From contig DASYQD010000042.1 in assembly GCA_036005845.1 (NCBI GenBank), positions 1-31,999 on the forward strand: a stretch of DNA of 31,999 nt, in the 5' to 3' direction. A program made the translations under genes and the position numbers. The stretch's first letter is position 1. The number at the start of each line of letters is the position of its first letter. Source of the DNA: DASYQD01 sp036005845. GTDB lineage: Bacteria > Acidobacteriota > Thermoanaerobaculia > Multivoradales > JAIOJS01. Under the pieces are notes generated by a model. It searched no databases, was not told where the DNA came from, and saw only the letters and a program-made list of their open reading frames with translations. Shown in pieces: positions 1-9,984 of the stretch.

Positions 1-1
1 G

Positions 2-109
2 AACTGGGTGACGACGGTGATGGATGCGGATGGCCGGTTCAGCGTCGGCTTCGACGCGATCCAGCTCGACAGCGCTTGCGCTCCGCGCAACGTCATCTTC
101 ATTCCGTAG
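2..109 (+). CDS. 3' end of a secreted tandem-family protein (partial)
   Basis: Only the last 35 codons and the TAG stop lie in the window; the gene begins upstream of it. The visible C-terminus (NWVTTVMDADGRF ... SACAPRNVIFIP) matches the C-termini of the two complete genes downstream (266-1618 and 2024-3427), so this is the first of at least three tandem paralogs. At the DNA level it differs from 3319-3427 at only two of 109 bases, but differs far more from the middle copy. A long hairpin follows. Function is unknown; by analogy with its complete paralogs it is probably exported. Confidence 0.9.
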   Translation, partial: NWVTTVMDADGRFSVGFDAIQLDSACAPRNVIFIP

Positions 110-120
110 CCTGACCCTTC

Positions 121-168
121 GCCGGGTGGGCTCGTGGTCTCACGCCACGGGCCCACCCGGCTTCGCTT
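121..168 (+). terminator. Hairpin terminator after the first paralog
   Basis: A 17-bp stem with one G-U pair (121-137 with 145-161) and a 7-nt loop starts 12 bases after the stop at 109. It is followed by a weak pyrimidine tract (TTCGCTTCTCCC). Its stem resembles the terminator after the third paralog (3439-3482), so gene and terminator were probably duplicated together. The T-run is poor, so termination strength is uncertain. Confidence 0.65.
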
Positions 169-203
169 CTCCCACCCGCCCGCATTCCCCAAAAAGCCCT
201 CAT

Positions 204-232
204 TTGACGGTGTCTCTCCGACACCGTACGCT
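204..232 (+). promoter_or_regulatory. Sigma-70-like promoter of the second paralog
   Basis: TTGACG (204-209) and TACGCT (227-232) are separated by exactly 17 bases and lie 33 bases before the ATG at 266. The predicted start of transcription is near 239. A perfect inverted repeat fills the spacer and is listed separately. Confidence 0.55.
207..227. promoter_or_regulatory. Inverted repeat in the promoter spacer (possible operator)
   Basis: ACGGTGTC (207-214) and GACACCGT (220-227) are perfect 8-bp arms around a 5-nt centre. They lie between, and just touch, the -35 and -10 hexamers of the promoter for 266-1618. A dyad in this position is where repressors or MerR-type spacer-bending activators bind; no regulator can be named. 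The promoter of the third paralog (1733-1761) lacks it, so the two copies may be controlled differently. Confidence 0.5.
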
Positions 233-265
233 CTTCCCCAGTCTTCACCTTGGGAGGAGAGACAC

Positions 266-1618
266 ATGAAGAGGACCACCTTCGCGCTGCTCGCGGCGCT
301 GGCGCTGGCGGCAGCACCGGGCGCGGCGGAGATCTGCACCATCGACGACGTGCCGGCGGCGACCCTGCTGTTGCCGTACTTCGAGGTCAGCCTCGACGCG
401 CCGGTCGGCTGGGGCAAGCACACGCTGTTCTCGATCAACAACGCGTCCGACGTCGCGGCGGTGGCTCACGTCACGCTGTGGACCGACGAATCGATCCCGA
501 CGCTCGACTTCGACGTCTACCTGACCGGCTACGACGTGCAGACGATCAACCTCTACGACATCTTCGCCTACGGCAACCTGCCGCGCACCGCCGACGATGG
601 TGCCGATCCGACCGACCTCATCAGCCCGCAAGGCGCTCTGTCGCAGGACATCAACTTCCCGGGCAGCTCGGGACCCTGCGTGGCGGCGTACACCAACCCG
701 GTGCTCGACGCGACGCGGCTCGCCAACCTGCGCGCGGCACACACCGGCAAGAACGCGCCCGCCTACGGCGGCTGCCTGGGCGCCAACTACGGCGACAACA
801 TCGCGCGCGGCTACGTCACCATCGATTCGGTGACGCAGTGCAACCTGCTGTTCCCCAGCTCGGCGACGTACTTCTCGGGCGGCATCGCCGACAATCGCAA
901 CATCCTCTGGGGCGACTACTTCTACGTCAACGAGATGCAGAACCTGGCGGCGGGCGAGACGCTGGTGCACGTGGAGTCCTGCGGCATCGGGCTGCTGCCG
1001 CCGAAGGGCGTCGTCGGCGGCGCGGGCAACTGCCCGTTCGTGCCCGGCGACTACACCTTCTACGGCCGCTACGCTTCCGTCGCCGGCCAGGATCAGCGCG
1101 AACCGCTGTCGACCACCTTCGCCACGCGCTACATCAACGGCGGCCTGTTCGACGGCGGCACGGACCTCGTGGTCTGGCGCGACAGCAAGACGATCCCGAC
1201 CGGCGCCAACGGCCCGCACAGCTGCGCTACGACGCCGAGCTGGTTCCCGCTCAACCAGACCGACGTGGTGGCCTTCGACGAGACCGAGAACCCGACCGAC
1301 CTGTGCTTCACCGGCGACGTGATCTCGCCGCCGCTCGGTGGCGCCGAGACCTGCTTCCCGCTGGAGACGCAGCGCGTGCATCTGTCGGGCGGCAACGTCA
1401 TCGGCTCGGATCCCACACCGCCGGCCGCGTTCGGGTGGATCTACCTCAACCTGAACAGCGCGGTGGCGGGCGTCTCCTACCCGGCTGCCGATCCCTCGAT
1501 CATGCAGAACTGGGTGACGACGCTGATGGATGCCGAGGGCCGGTTCGGCGTCGGCTTCGACGCCATCCAGCTCGACAGCGCCTGCGCGCCGCGCAACGTC
1601 ATCTTCATCGGCAACTGA
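266..1618 (+). CDS. Secreted protein of unknown function, tandem paralog 2
   Basis: 450 residues. The ATG at 266 follows a strong ribosome site (GGGAGGAG at 252-259) and gives a classic signal peptide: MKR, a hydrophobic Leu/Ala stretch to about residue 20, and a likely cut after APGAA. The mature part begins EICTIDDVPAATLLLPYFEV, shared almost exactly with the next gene, and continues with conserved blocks such as LFSINNAS, SIPTLDFDVYLTGYDVQTINLYDI, GYVTIDSVTQCNLLFPSSATYFSGG and FDETENPTDLCFTGDVISPPLGG. Several conserved cysteines suggest disulfides outside the cytoplasm. I do not recognise a named domain or catalytic motif. Compared with paralog 3 it has a shorter loop near residue 120 and ends FIGN instead of FIP. 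It has its own promoter (204-232) and no clear terminator. Exported structural or surface role is inference only. Confidence 0.92.
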   Translation: MKRTTFALLAALALAAAPGAAEICTIDDVPAATLLLPYFEVSLDAPVGWGKHTLFSINNASDVAAVAHVTLWTDESIPTLDFDVYLTGYDVQTINLYDIFAYGNLPRTADDGADPTDLISPQGALSQDINFPGSSGPCVAAYTNPVLDATRLANLRAAHTGKNAPAYGGCLGANYGDNIARGYVTIDSVTQCNLLFPSSATYFSGGIADNRNILWGDYFYVNEMQNLAAGETLVHVESCGIGLLPPKGVVGGAGNCPFVPGDYTFYGRYASVAGQDQREPLSTTFATRYINGGLFDGGTDLVVWRDSKTIPTGANGPHSCATTPSWFPLNQTDVVAFDETENPTDLCFTGDVISPPLGGAETCFPLETQRVHLSGGNVIGSDPTPPAAFGWIYLNLNSAVAGVSYPAADPSIMQNWVTTLMDAEGRFGVGFDAIQLDSACAPRNVIFIGN

Positions 1619-1732
1619 GGCCAGCTCCGTAGCCCACGTGAAATCAGTCTCTTGCTACACCGCCGACGATGTGCGACCATCCTCGTTCCTTTGCAGGCGA
1701 CCGACGGCGGCCCTCGAGCTCGAAATCGGGGG

Positions 1733-1761
1733 TTGACATCCTGCCAGGGCGGTCTTATAGT
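1733..1761 (+). promoter_or_regulatory. Near-consensus sigma-70 promoter of the third paralog
   Basis: TTGACA (1733-1738, a full consensus -35) and TATAGT (1756-1761, five of six) are separated by exactly 17 bases. It is the best promoter in the window and stands out in such GC-rich DNA. Transcription is predicted to start near 1768, leaving about 255 nt of leader before the ATG at 2024. Confidence 0.8.
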
Positions 1762-1767
1762 GCGACA

Positions 1768-2023
1768 GCATAAACCGGTCAAGAGACGAGACGAGTTCGA
1801 CGGTCAAGGCCTTTTCGATGCTTACGTCCGGCTAGCGAGTCTTTGAACGGGAGGTGATGGGTACCCTCGGAAGCCAAAGAGCTTCGACAGTGACGTGAGG
1901 TTGGCGGAGATTCTGGAAATCCCTCTGGAAGATTCAGCGCTCTCCGTTCGACCTGCCCCGCGGAGTCTCACTCCAAGGGCGAATCGATCCCAACGTTTGT
2001 GGAGATTGAGGAGATTCTCCGAG
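1768..2023 (+). other. Long 5' leader of the third paralog
   Basis: About 255 nt between the predicted transcription start and the ATG at 2024, with no long ORF that looks coding. It holds a perfect anti-16S match (GGGAGGTGAT, 1850-1858) with no usable start at the right distance, and a small hairpin GAAGC/GCTTC just after it. At the gene's own ribosome site, GGAG (2010-2013) can pair with CTCC (2017-2020). Its lower GC than the genes fits an untranslated leader. No known riboswitch class is recognised. Confidence 0.45.
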
Positions 2024-3427
2024 ATGAAAAAGGTACTCGTTTGCTTCTCGCTGGCCGCGTTGCTGGCGATGGGCGGCCGGGCCTTCGCCGAGATCTGCAC
2101 GATCGATGACGTGCCGGCGGCGACCCTGCTCCTGCCCTACTTCGAGGTGGATCTGGACAGCCAGAACGGCGTCCAGACTCTGTTCTCGATCAACAACGCG
2201 TCGGCGGCCGCGGCGGTCGCCCACGTCACCGTGTGGACGGACCAGTCGATCCCGACCCTCGACTTCGACGTCTATCTCACGGGTTACGACGTGCAGACCA
2301 TCAACCTGTACGACATCTTCCACTTCGGCAACCTGCCGCGCACCGCGGACCGGGGCGCTGACGTCGGCGATGCCTTCAGCCCGAGCCCGCCGCCCGGCGC
2401 GACTCAGGCTGCGAACGTCAACCCGTTCACGGGTCCGTTCACCCCGGGTGTGCCCACCGAGTTCGACTTCGGCGGCAGCTCGGGTCCCTGCGTGGCGGCG
2501 TACACCAACCCGGTGCTCGACGCGACGCGCATCAGCAACCTGCAGGCGGCGCACACCGGCCACAACGCTCCGGCGTACGGTGGCTGCATGGGCGCCAACT
2601 ACGGGGACAACATCGCCCGCGGCTACGTGACCGTGGACTCGGTGACGCAGTGCAACCTGCTGTTCCCGAGCTCGGCCACCTACTTCTCGGGCGGCATCGC
2701 CGACACCCGCAACATCCTGTGGGGTGACTACTTCTACGTGAACTCGTCGCAGAACTTCGCCCAGGGCGAGACGCTGGTCCACGTCGAGTCGTGCATCCCG
2801 GGTGACGGCTTCATCGGCTTCGTCGGCAACGGCGCGGGCCACTGCCCGTTCGCCCCCGGTCAGTACACCTTCTACGGCCGTTACGCTGCGGTGGCCGGTC
2901 AAGATCAGCGCGAGCCGCTCTCGACCACCTTCGCTTCGCGTTACATCAACGGCGGCCTCTTCAACGGCGGCACCGACCTGATCGTCTGGCGCGATTCGAA
3001 GACGATCCCGACCGGTGCCAACGGTCCGCACAGCTGCGCCACGACCCCGCCCTGGTTCCCGCTGAACCAGACCGACGTGGTGGCCTTCGACGAGACCGAG
3101 AACCCGACCGATCTGTGCTTCACGGGTGACGTGATCTCTCCGCCGCTGGGTGGCGCCGAGACCTGCTTCCCCCTCGAGGCCCAGCGCGTGTCGCTCTCGG
3201 GCGGCAACGTGATCGGTGCAGACCCGGTCCCGCCGTCGCCGTTCGGGTGGATTTACCTCAACCTGAACAGCGCCGTCTCCGGCGTCAACTACCCGGCTGT
3301 TGATCCTTCGATCATGCAGAACTGGGTGACGACGGTGATGGATGCGGATGGCCGGTTCAGCGTCGGCTTCGACGCGATCCAGCTCGACAGCGCTTGCGCT
3401 CCGCGCAACGTTGTCTTCATTCCGTAG
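2024..3427 (+). CDS. Secreted protein of unknown function, tandem paralog 3
   Basis: 467 residues. The ATG at 2024 follows GAGGAG (2008-2013) and encodes a signal peptide (MKKVLVCFSLAALLAMGGRAFA) with a likely AxA cut before EICTIDDVPAATLLLPYF. An upstream in-frame GTG at 1895 would put arginine-rich sequence before the signal peptide, so it is rejected. It is highly similar to 266-1618 along its whole length; the main difference is a longer, Pro/Gly/Thr-rich loop around residues 115-145. Cysteines are conserved between the copies. The gene has its own strong promoter, long leader and terminator, so it is likely a single-gene and highly expressed unit. No known domain is recognised. Confidence 0.93.
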   Translation: MKKVLVCFSLAALLAMGGRAFAEICTIDDVPAATLLLPYFEVDLDSQNGVQTLFSINNASAAAAVAHVTVWTDQSIPTLDFDVYLTGYDVQTINLYDIFHFGNLPRTADRGADVGDAFSPSPPPGATQAANVNPFTGPFTPGVPTEFDFGGSSGPCVAAYTNPVLDATRISNLQAAHTGHNAPAYGGCMGANYGDNIARGYVTVDSVTQCNLLFPSSATYFSGGIADTRNILWGDYFYVNSSQNFAQGETLVHVESCIPGDGFIGFVGNGAGHCPFAPGQYTFYGRYAAVAGQDQREPLSTTFASRYINGGLFNGGTDLIVWRDSKTIPTGANGPHSCATTPPWFPLNQTDVVAFDETENPTDLCFTGDVISPPLGGAETCFPLEAQRVSLSGGNVIGADPVPPSPFGWIYLNLNSAVSGVNYPAVDPSIMQNWVTTVMDADGRFSVGFDAIQLDSACAPRNVVFIP

Positions 3428-3438
3428 TCAGTCCTGCG

Positions 3439-3482
3439 CCGGGCGGGCCCGTCCAAAGGGCCCGCCCGGTTTCTTCTCTTTT
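3439..3482 (+). terminator. Rho-independent terminator after the third paralog
   Basis: A perfect 12-bp GC stem (3439-3450 with 3458-3469) and 7-nt loop GTCCAAA are followed by the T-rich run TTTCTTCTCTTTT. It begins 11 bases after the stop at 3427. The remaining bases to 3642 hold no clear promoter or gene. Confidence 0.88.
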
Positions 3483-3642
3483 CCTTCCTGCCGGGCCGCT
3501 CCGCAGTGTCCCTCTTGATCGCGAGGCAGTGCAGAGCAGCTCGAGTTTCTCGACCTTATGCAATGGCCACCGGCTGACGCTGGCGCACCGTCGTCCGTGG
3601 TGGTGGAGAGGGAATCCACCCGCAACTGAGGAGCACGTCACG

Positions 3643-6600
3643 ATGGATCATTCCTCCTTCGAGTCGACCGCCGGACGCCGGCGCCTTGCCGCCGCCCTCC
3701 TGATCGCCCTCACGGCGGCGTTGCCGCTGCGGCTGCTGGCCAAGGGCTGTTCGGAGAGCCTGCCCGGTCAGAGCCCGCAGCCGCCGGCGACCCTGTGGGG
3801 AGAGCTCGAGCCCACGAAAGTGCTCCAGAACGCCACCAATTGGACCGGCTCACAGCTGGCCACGAGCACCTACCCGATCTCGACCGCGGTCGACGTCGAG
3901 AACGGCTGGGTGTTCGAGACCTACCTGGGCGGCATCGCGATCTGGGACGGACGTTCCAACCCGGCCGATCCGACGAAAACGGTCCAGCTCGGCTGGTGGG
4001 AAGGCGGCATCCCCAATACGGTCCCGGCGGGCGAGTTCACCCAGATCATCTGGTCCATCGACGCTCCCGAAGGCGTGGACTCGATCATGGCGGTCGGCGG
4101 TCAGCCGGTGTTCGGGCTGCAGATCTGGGACACCACGAACAAGACGTCGCCGCACCAGCTCTACAAGGACTGGGGCCATCCCTTCGTCTACCAGGTCTAT
4201 GCCGACCGCATCGGTGGACGGGATTACGCCTTCGCGGCGGGATTCCAGGACCGCGGCGGCCTCTACCTCTACGACATGACGGCGGCGCGGAGCTTCAATG
4301 CCTGCGTCGAGAAGAGCGGCGACGGGCAGATCAGCTGCCCCGGCGTCTACCTCGGCAAGATCGGCCCCTCGGCCGACGTGAAATACGTCCACGGTCTCAC
4401 CGTCGGCAGCCGGCACTTCGTCGTCGTCTCCGGCGGCAGCACCGGCTCGAGCTCCGGCGTGCGCATCTGGGACGTCACCAATCCGCAGGCGCCCGTCCAG
4501 GTGGTCCAGGACTTCGTCGGCTTCACTCCCTACGGCTACACCCACGGTGTCGCCATGTTCACGCAGAACAGCCACCACTACCTGGTCGCCCGGCGCAACG
4601 AGCAGGTCAACGTCTTCGACGTCACCAGCTGCTTGACGACGGGCTGCTCCGACATCGGCAGCCACCAGGTCTTCAGCCAGACCGTCAAGCCCGGCAACGA
4701 CTCCAGCCAGTGGCTCAACGTCACCTTCTCGCGCAGCGGCTCTGGCACGCCTTTCATCTACCTCGGCAACGAAGCCGTGTGCCGCCAGGGCAAGCCTCCG
4801 GGCCACACCGAGTACCTCTTCGACATGAGCAATCCGGCTTCGCCCCGGGACGTCATGCCGACGCAGACGATCGACGACCTCGGCGTCAACGTCGACTACT
4901 GGAGCTGGTACTACTCCGACTTCACGCGCGGGTTCAGCCAGCTCGCGGGCCACAGCGGGAAGTTCAACGGCAGCTACTTCTACCGCACGGCCATGACGAT
5001 GTTCGACATCCACCACCTCACCGGCACCGCCGGGCCGCCGGTGGCGAACTTCACCTGGAGCCCGGCGACGGTCTACGTCGGCGACACGGTCACCTTCACC
5101 AGCACGTCGAGCGGCGCGCCGACCGCCTATTCGTGGAGCTTCGCGGACGGCAGCCCGTCCTCCGGCGCCGCCAGCTCGGTGCAGACGGCGTTCACCTCGC
5201 CGGGCACCAAGACGGTGACGCTGACGGTCACCAACGCCTCCTCGCAGAGCGACACCAAGACGCAGACGGTGACGGTGATCGACCCGGCGCCGGCGATTGG
5301 AACCGTCGACCTCTCTCCGCTGGCACCGCTGACCTGCCAACCGGTGACCTTCACGGCCAACAACGTGACGGGTAAGCCGCCACTGAACGTCAGCTGGACG
5401 GTTTTCAACGCCATCAACAGCCCGGTGGCCACGGGTAGCGGCAATCCGTTCACCTGGAACTCGGCCGGTCAGCCCCAAGGGAACTACTCGGCGACCGTGA
5501 CGGTGTCGAAGGCGGGGTACCCCGACGCCACCAACTCGAAGGCTTTCGTGCTCGGCGGGCTGCCGCTGCTGCCGGCCGACGGCACCTTCGCACCCACCAA
5601 CGACGCCTTCGCCGCCGGCACCGTGAACTTCCACGTCGCCGTCGCCGGTGCGACCGCGTGGAAGTGGGACTTCGGCGACGGCACGGCGCAGGTGTGGACC
5701 ACGGATCCGGTGGCCGGGCCCAACCCGACGCACACCTACACGCAGATCGGCGACTACAACGTCAAGGTCTACGTCAAGAACTGCGTCCAGGGCGAGCCCA
5801 ACGGCGTCGGCAGCTCCCTCCTGGCGGTCCACGTGACCAGCGTGCAGCCGCTCGAGATCCAGCTGTTCACGGCCGTCGGCTGCCAGATCTTCTGCGACTT
5901 CCAGGTCAACCAGGCGGTCGCCTTCGCTCTCAAGGTGATCGGCGGCCCAACCTCCTACGACTTCGACTGGAACGGGGACGGCACCTTCGAGCAGCCCAAC
6001 GCCGCTCCGACCACCTGCCCGGCGCAGGCCGATCCCGACGCCACTTGCTTCACCCACACCTACACGGCGGTGGCGTTGTACACGCCGGTGGTCCGCGTCC
6101 ATCGTGGGATCGAGACGGTGTCGCTGGCTCATCCGGTGGCGATCAACATCGGCACGCCGGCGCCCGCGAGCACGTCGGTGTCGGGCCCCGGCAGCGGCCA
6201 GATCAACACCGCCTACAGCTTCTCGGCGAGCGGCAGCAACTGCACGCCGGGGGCGACGTGGGCGTGGAACGGCGGCGGCGGCACGGTCTCCGGTGACGGC
6301 TCGACGGTGTCGATCACCTGGACTTCGGCGGGCACCAAGACGGTGTCGGCGAGCAGCGGCAACTGCCCGACGGGGTCCGCCAGCATCAGCATCAGCAGCG
6401 GCGGCGGCAACAACGGCGGCGGCCTGACGCCGGCCTTCACCTTCTCGCCGTCCAGCCCGCAGCCGGGCCAGCCGGTGAGCTTCGACGCCACCTCGACCGG
6501 CGGCAGCCCGCAGGTCTTCGTCTTCGAGTTCAGCGACGGCGGCACGGCACTGAGCGCCACCACCAGCCACACCTATGCCAACGTGGGCACCTACTCGGTG

Positions 6601-8616
6601 AAGCTGACGGTCTCCAAGGACTGCTTGGCCGGCGTCTGCAACAGCCAGGCTTCGCTCACCAAGACGGTGGTGGTGGCCGGGCAGCAGGTGACGGCGACGT
6701 TCGACACCAGCGCGCCCTGCTCGGCCGACATCACCGGCACCCACTGCGACGCGGAGGTCGGGCAGCCCGTGAGCTTCAACTACACCGGCACGGGAGCCAA
6801 CACCTTCAACTGGAGCTTCGACGACGGCACCAGCGCCACCGGCTCGCAGGTGAGCCACACCTGGAGCGCGCCCGGCGCCCGCAACGTCATCCTCACCGCC
6901 GGCAACGGCACCAGCACGTCCAGCTTCTCGCGCCTCTTGCAGATCAGCGGTCCGGCGCTGCCGCCGCTGGTGGCGAGCTTCACCACCAGCCCGGCCTGCG
7001 GCGGTGACACCTGCAGCGCCGTCGCCGGCCAGACGATCGCCATGACCTCGACCTCGACCGGCGATCCCACCGGCCAGTCGTGGACCTTCGGCGACGGCTC
7101 CTCGGCGAGCGGCGCCGCGGCCAGCCACGCGTGGAGCGCGGCGGGCTCGTACGTGGTGACGCTCACCATCACCCGCGGCAGCGAGACCAAGTCGGTGCAC
7201 AAGACGTACACCGTGTCGGCAGCACCCGTCGGCAAGATGGCGGTCCTGCCCTGGGTGATCCAGAGCAACACCAGCGACGTCGAGCTCAGCGACCTCTATC
7301 TCTACAACCCGGGGCCGCAGGAGACGCACCTCACCCTCACCTACCACAACCGCGGCGCGGGCACCTCCAACCCGCCGCCGATGCAGCGCACGCTGGCCGC
7401 CGGCGCGACCCTGCAGGTGCTGGCGCTGCTCGGCCAGTTCAGCGTCGACAACACCTCGGGCTTCCTGTCGGTCCTGGCGGCGGACGGTGAGCCGCAGCCG
7501 ATGGCGGTGGGCTTCCACCAGAGCTTCGACGGCAGCCGGCGCTTCGGCCAGGTGCTGCCGGGCTTCACCTTGTCCAGCACGCCCGGCGGCCGGACCGTGT
7601 ACCACCTGATCGGCCTCCACGACACCACCGATCGCGGCACCACCTTCGGCGCCACCAACGCCGGCTTCACCTCGTCCAGCTACTCGCTGCGCTTCTTCGA
7701 CAGGGACGGCATCGAGCTCGGCTCGCGGCCGTCGACGGCGCTCGCCGGCAACAGCCAGGAGCAGCTCGACCGCGACGCGCAGCAGACGCTGGGCGTCAAC
7801 AACGACGACGACTATCGCGTCGAGGTCGAGGTCGACGGCGGCAACATCTTCCCGTTCGCCGCCACCAGGTGGGCGAGCTCGGACGACACCGACCTGGTGA
7901 CGGCGCGGCCCGAAGGCGGCCGGCCGCGCCAGTACCTGCTCGGCCTGTTCAACGGCTCCGGCGGCAAGCAGACGCAGTGGTCCTCCGACGCCGTGCTCGC
8001 CAACCCCACGGACCAGCCGATGGCGGTGACGCTCTCCTTCGTCAACGCGCTCGGCGGCAAGTCGCCGGCGCCGCGCAGCAAGACCCTGCAGGCGGGCCAG
8101 ACGCTGCGCGTCGTCGACGTCCTCAACAGCGAGTTCAAGGTGAAGACGGGCGCCGGCATCGTCGTCGTCGACAGCCCCGGTGTCGGCGGCGTCTATCCGG
8201 TGGTGCTCGGCGACACCTACAACAAGGCGGGCTCCAGCCGCTTCGGGCAGGTGGTGCCGAGCGTCGACGATCGCGACGCCGCCACCGCCGGCCGCACGCA
8301 GGTGCTCATCGGCCTGCAGGAGGACAAGCTCTACAAGTCGACGATGTGGCTCCACAACCCGGCCGGGACCCCGGCCTCCGCCGAGCTCACCTTCCGCAAG
8401 CTCGACGGCACGGTGCTGAGCCGGCTGGTGGTCAACGTCGGCGCCGGCAAGGCCGTGCAGGTTGCTGCCCGCGTCAACAAGGGCCTGCCGAAGAGCTTCT
8501 CCGGCGCCTTCACGGTGGAGGTCAAGGTGAACGCCGGGCAGCTCTACTCGGGCGCCCAGGTGCTCAACAAGGGGACCAACGATCCCGCCTTCAACCTGGG
8601 CCAGCTCCGCCCCTGA
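3643..8616 (+). CDS. Large exported PKD-domain protein with propeller-like N-terminus
   Basis: 1657 residues. The ATG at 3643 follows GAGGAG (3628-3633) and starts a signal peptide with a basic region (GRRR) and hydrophobic core ending near LLAKGCSES; that Cys is not in a clear lipobox. Residues about 50-460 contain repeated strands such as IWDGRSNPADP, LQIWDTTN, VRIWDVTNPQAPVQ, VNVFDVTS and LFDMSNPASP, like LVIVD-type beta-propeller repeats. PKD/Ig-like domains follow at about 467-546, 645-735 (WDFGDG), 960-1000 (FEFSDGG), 1050-1090 and 1140-1180 (WTFGDGS), with less typical ones near 772 and 874. Residues about 1190-1657 hold two repeats of a module beginning LYLYNPG or VLANPTD and ending FGQV(L/V)P. 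PKD domains are usually extracellular binding or spacer modules. No catalytic domain or sorting tail is seen. A surface or secreted adhesin-like role is inference. Confidence 0.9.
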   Translation: MDHSSFESTAGRRRLAAALLIALTAALPLRLLAKGCSESLPGQSPQPPATLWGELEPTKVLQNATNWTGSQLATSTYPISTAVDVENGWVFETYLGGIAIWDGRSNPADPTKTVQLGWWEGGIPNTVPAGEFTQIIWSIDAPEGVDSIMAVGGQPVFGLQIWDTTNKTSPHQLYKDWGHPFVYQVYADRIGGRDYAFAAGFQDRGGLYLYDMTAARSFNACVEKSGDGQISCPGVYLGKIGPSADVKYVHGLTVGSRHFVVVSGGSTGSSSGVRIWDVTNPQAPVQVVQDFVGFTPYGYTHGVAMFTQNSHHYLVARRNEQVNVFDVTSCLTTGCSDIGSHQVFSQTVKPGNDSSQWLNVTFSRSGSGTPFIYLGNEAVCRQGKPPGHTEYLFDMSNPASPRDVMPTQTIDDLGVNVDYWSWYYSDFTRGFSQLAGHSGKFNGSYFYRTAMTMFDIHHLTGTAGPPVANFTWSPATVYVGDTVTFTSTSSGAPTAYSWSFADGSPSSGAASSVQTAFTSPGTKTVTLTVTNASSQSDTKTQTVTVIDPAPAIGTVDLSPLAPLTCQPVTFTANNVTGKPPLNVSWTVFNAINSPVATGSGNPFTWNSAGQPQGNYSATVTVSKAGYPDATNSKAFVLGGLPLLPADGTFAPTNDAFAAGTVNFHVAVAGATAWKWDFGDGTAQVWTTDPVAGPNPTHTYTQIGDYNVKVYVKNCVQGEPNGVGSSLLAVHVTSVQPLEIQLFTAVGCQIFCDFQVNQAVAFALKVIGGPTSYDFDWNGDGTFEQPNAAPTTCPAQADPDATCFTHTYTAVALYTPVVRVHRGIETVSLAHPVAINIGTPAPASTSVSGPGSGQINTAYSFSASGSNCTPGATWAWNGGGGTVSGDGSTVSITWTSAGTKTVSASSGNCPTGSASISISSGGGNNGGGLTPAFTFSPSSPQPGQPVSFDATSTGGSPQVFVFEFSDGGTALSATTSHTYANVGTYSVKLTVSKDCLAGVCNSQASLTKTVVVAGQQVTATFDTSAPCSADITGTHCDAEVGQPVSFNYTGTGANTFNWSFDDGTSATGSQVSHTWSAPGARNVILTAGNGTSTSSFSRLLQISGPALPPLVASFTTSPACGGDTCSAVAGQTIAMTSTSTGDPTGQSWTFGDGSSASGAAASHAWSAAGSYVVTLTITRGSETKSVHKTYTVSAAPVGKMAVLPWVIQSNTSDVELSDLYLYNPGPQETHLTLTYHNRGAGTSNPPPMQRTLAAGATLQVLALLGQFSVDNTSGFLSVLAADGEPQPMAVGFHQSFDGSRRFGQVLPGFTLSSTPGGRTVYHLIGLHDTTDRGTTFGATNAGFTSSSYSLRFFDRDGIELGSRPSTALAGNSQEQLDRDAQQTLGVNNDDDYRVEVEVDGGNIFPFAATRWASSDDTDLVTARPEGGRPRQYLLGLFNGSGGKQTQWSSDAVLANPTDQPMAVTLSFVNALGGKSPAPRSKTLQAGQTLRVVDVLNSEFKVKTGAGIVVVDSPGVGGVYPVVLGDTYNKAGSSRFGQVVPSVDDRDAATAGRTQVLIGLQEDKLYKSTMWLHNPAGTPASAELTFRKLDGTVLSRLVVNVGAGKAVQVAARVNKGLPKSFSGAFTVEVKVNAGQLYSGAQVLNKGTNDPAFNLGQLRP

Positions 8617-8634
8617 CCGCTCCCTGATCGACGC

Positions 8635-8662
8635 GCCCCTGTCGCCGCCCGGCGGCAGGGGC
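8635..8662 (+). terminator. GC hairpin between the PKD gene and the exporter ATPase
   Basis: GCCCCTGTCGCC (8635-8646) pairs with GGCGGCAGGGGC (8651-8662) with one G-U pair and a 4-nt loop, 18 bases after the stop at 8616. There is no T-run, so it may be a weak or factor-dependent terminator. It separates the PKD gene from the polysaccharide genes. Confidence 0.45.
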
Positions 8663-8688
8663 CGTCGCTCCCGCCTCCATCGCTCTTC

Positions 8689-9980
<1,292 letters not shown>

Positions 9981-9984
<4 letters not shown>

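Noticed and set aside
134..265. N-terminal extension of the second tandem paralog
   Set aside because: It would cross the terminator and promoter, and the signal peptide with its ribosome site starts at 266.
1857..1898. 14-codon mini-ORF in the leader after GGGAGGTG
   Set aside because: The Shine-Dalgarno overlaps or abuts its ATG, too close for initiation.
1840..1960. Fluoride or c-di-GMP riboswitch in the 2024 leader (GGTGATGGGTACCC is superficially similar)
   Set aside because: The remaining conserved blocks of those classes are missing.
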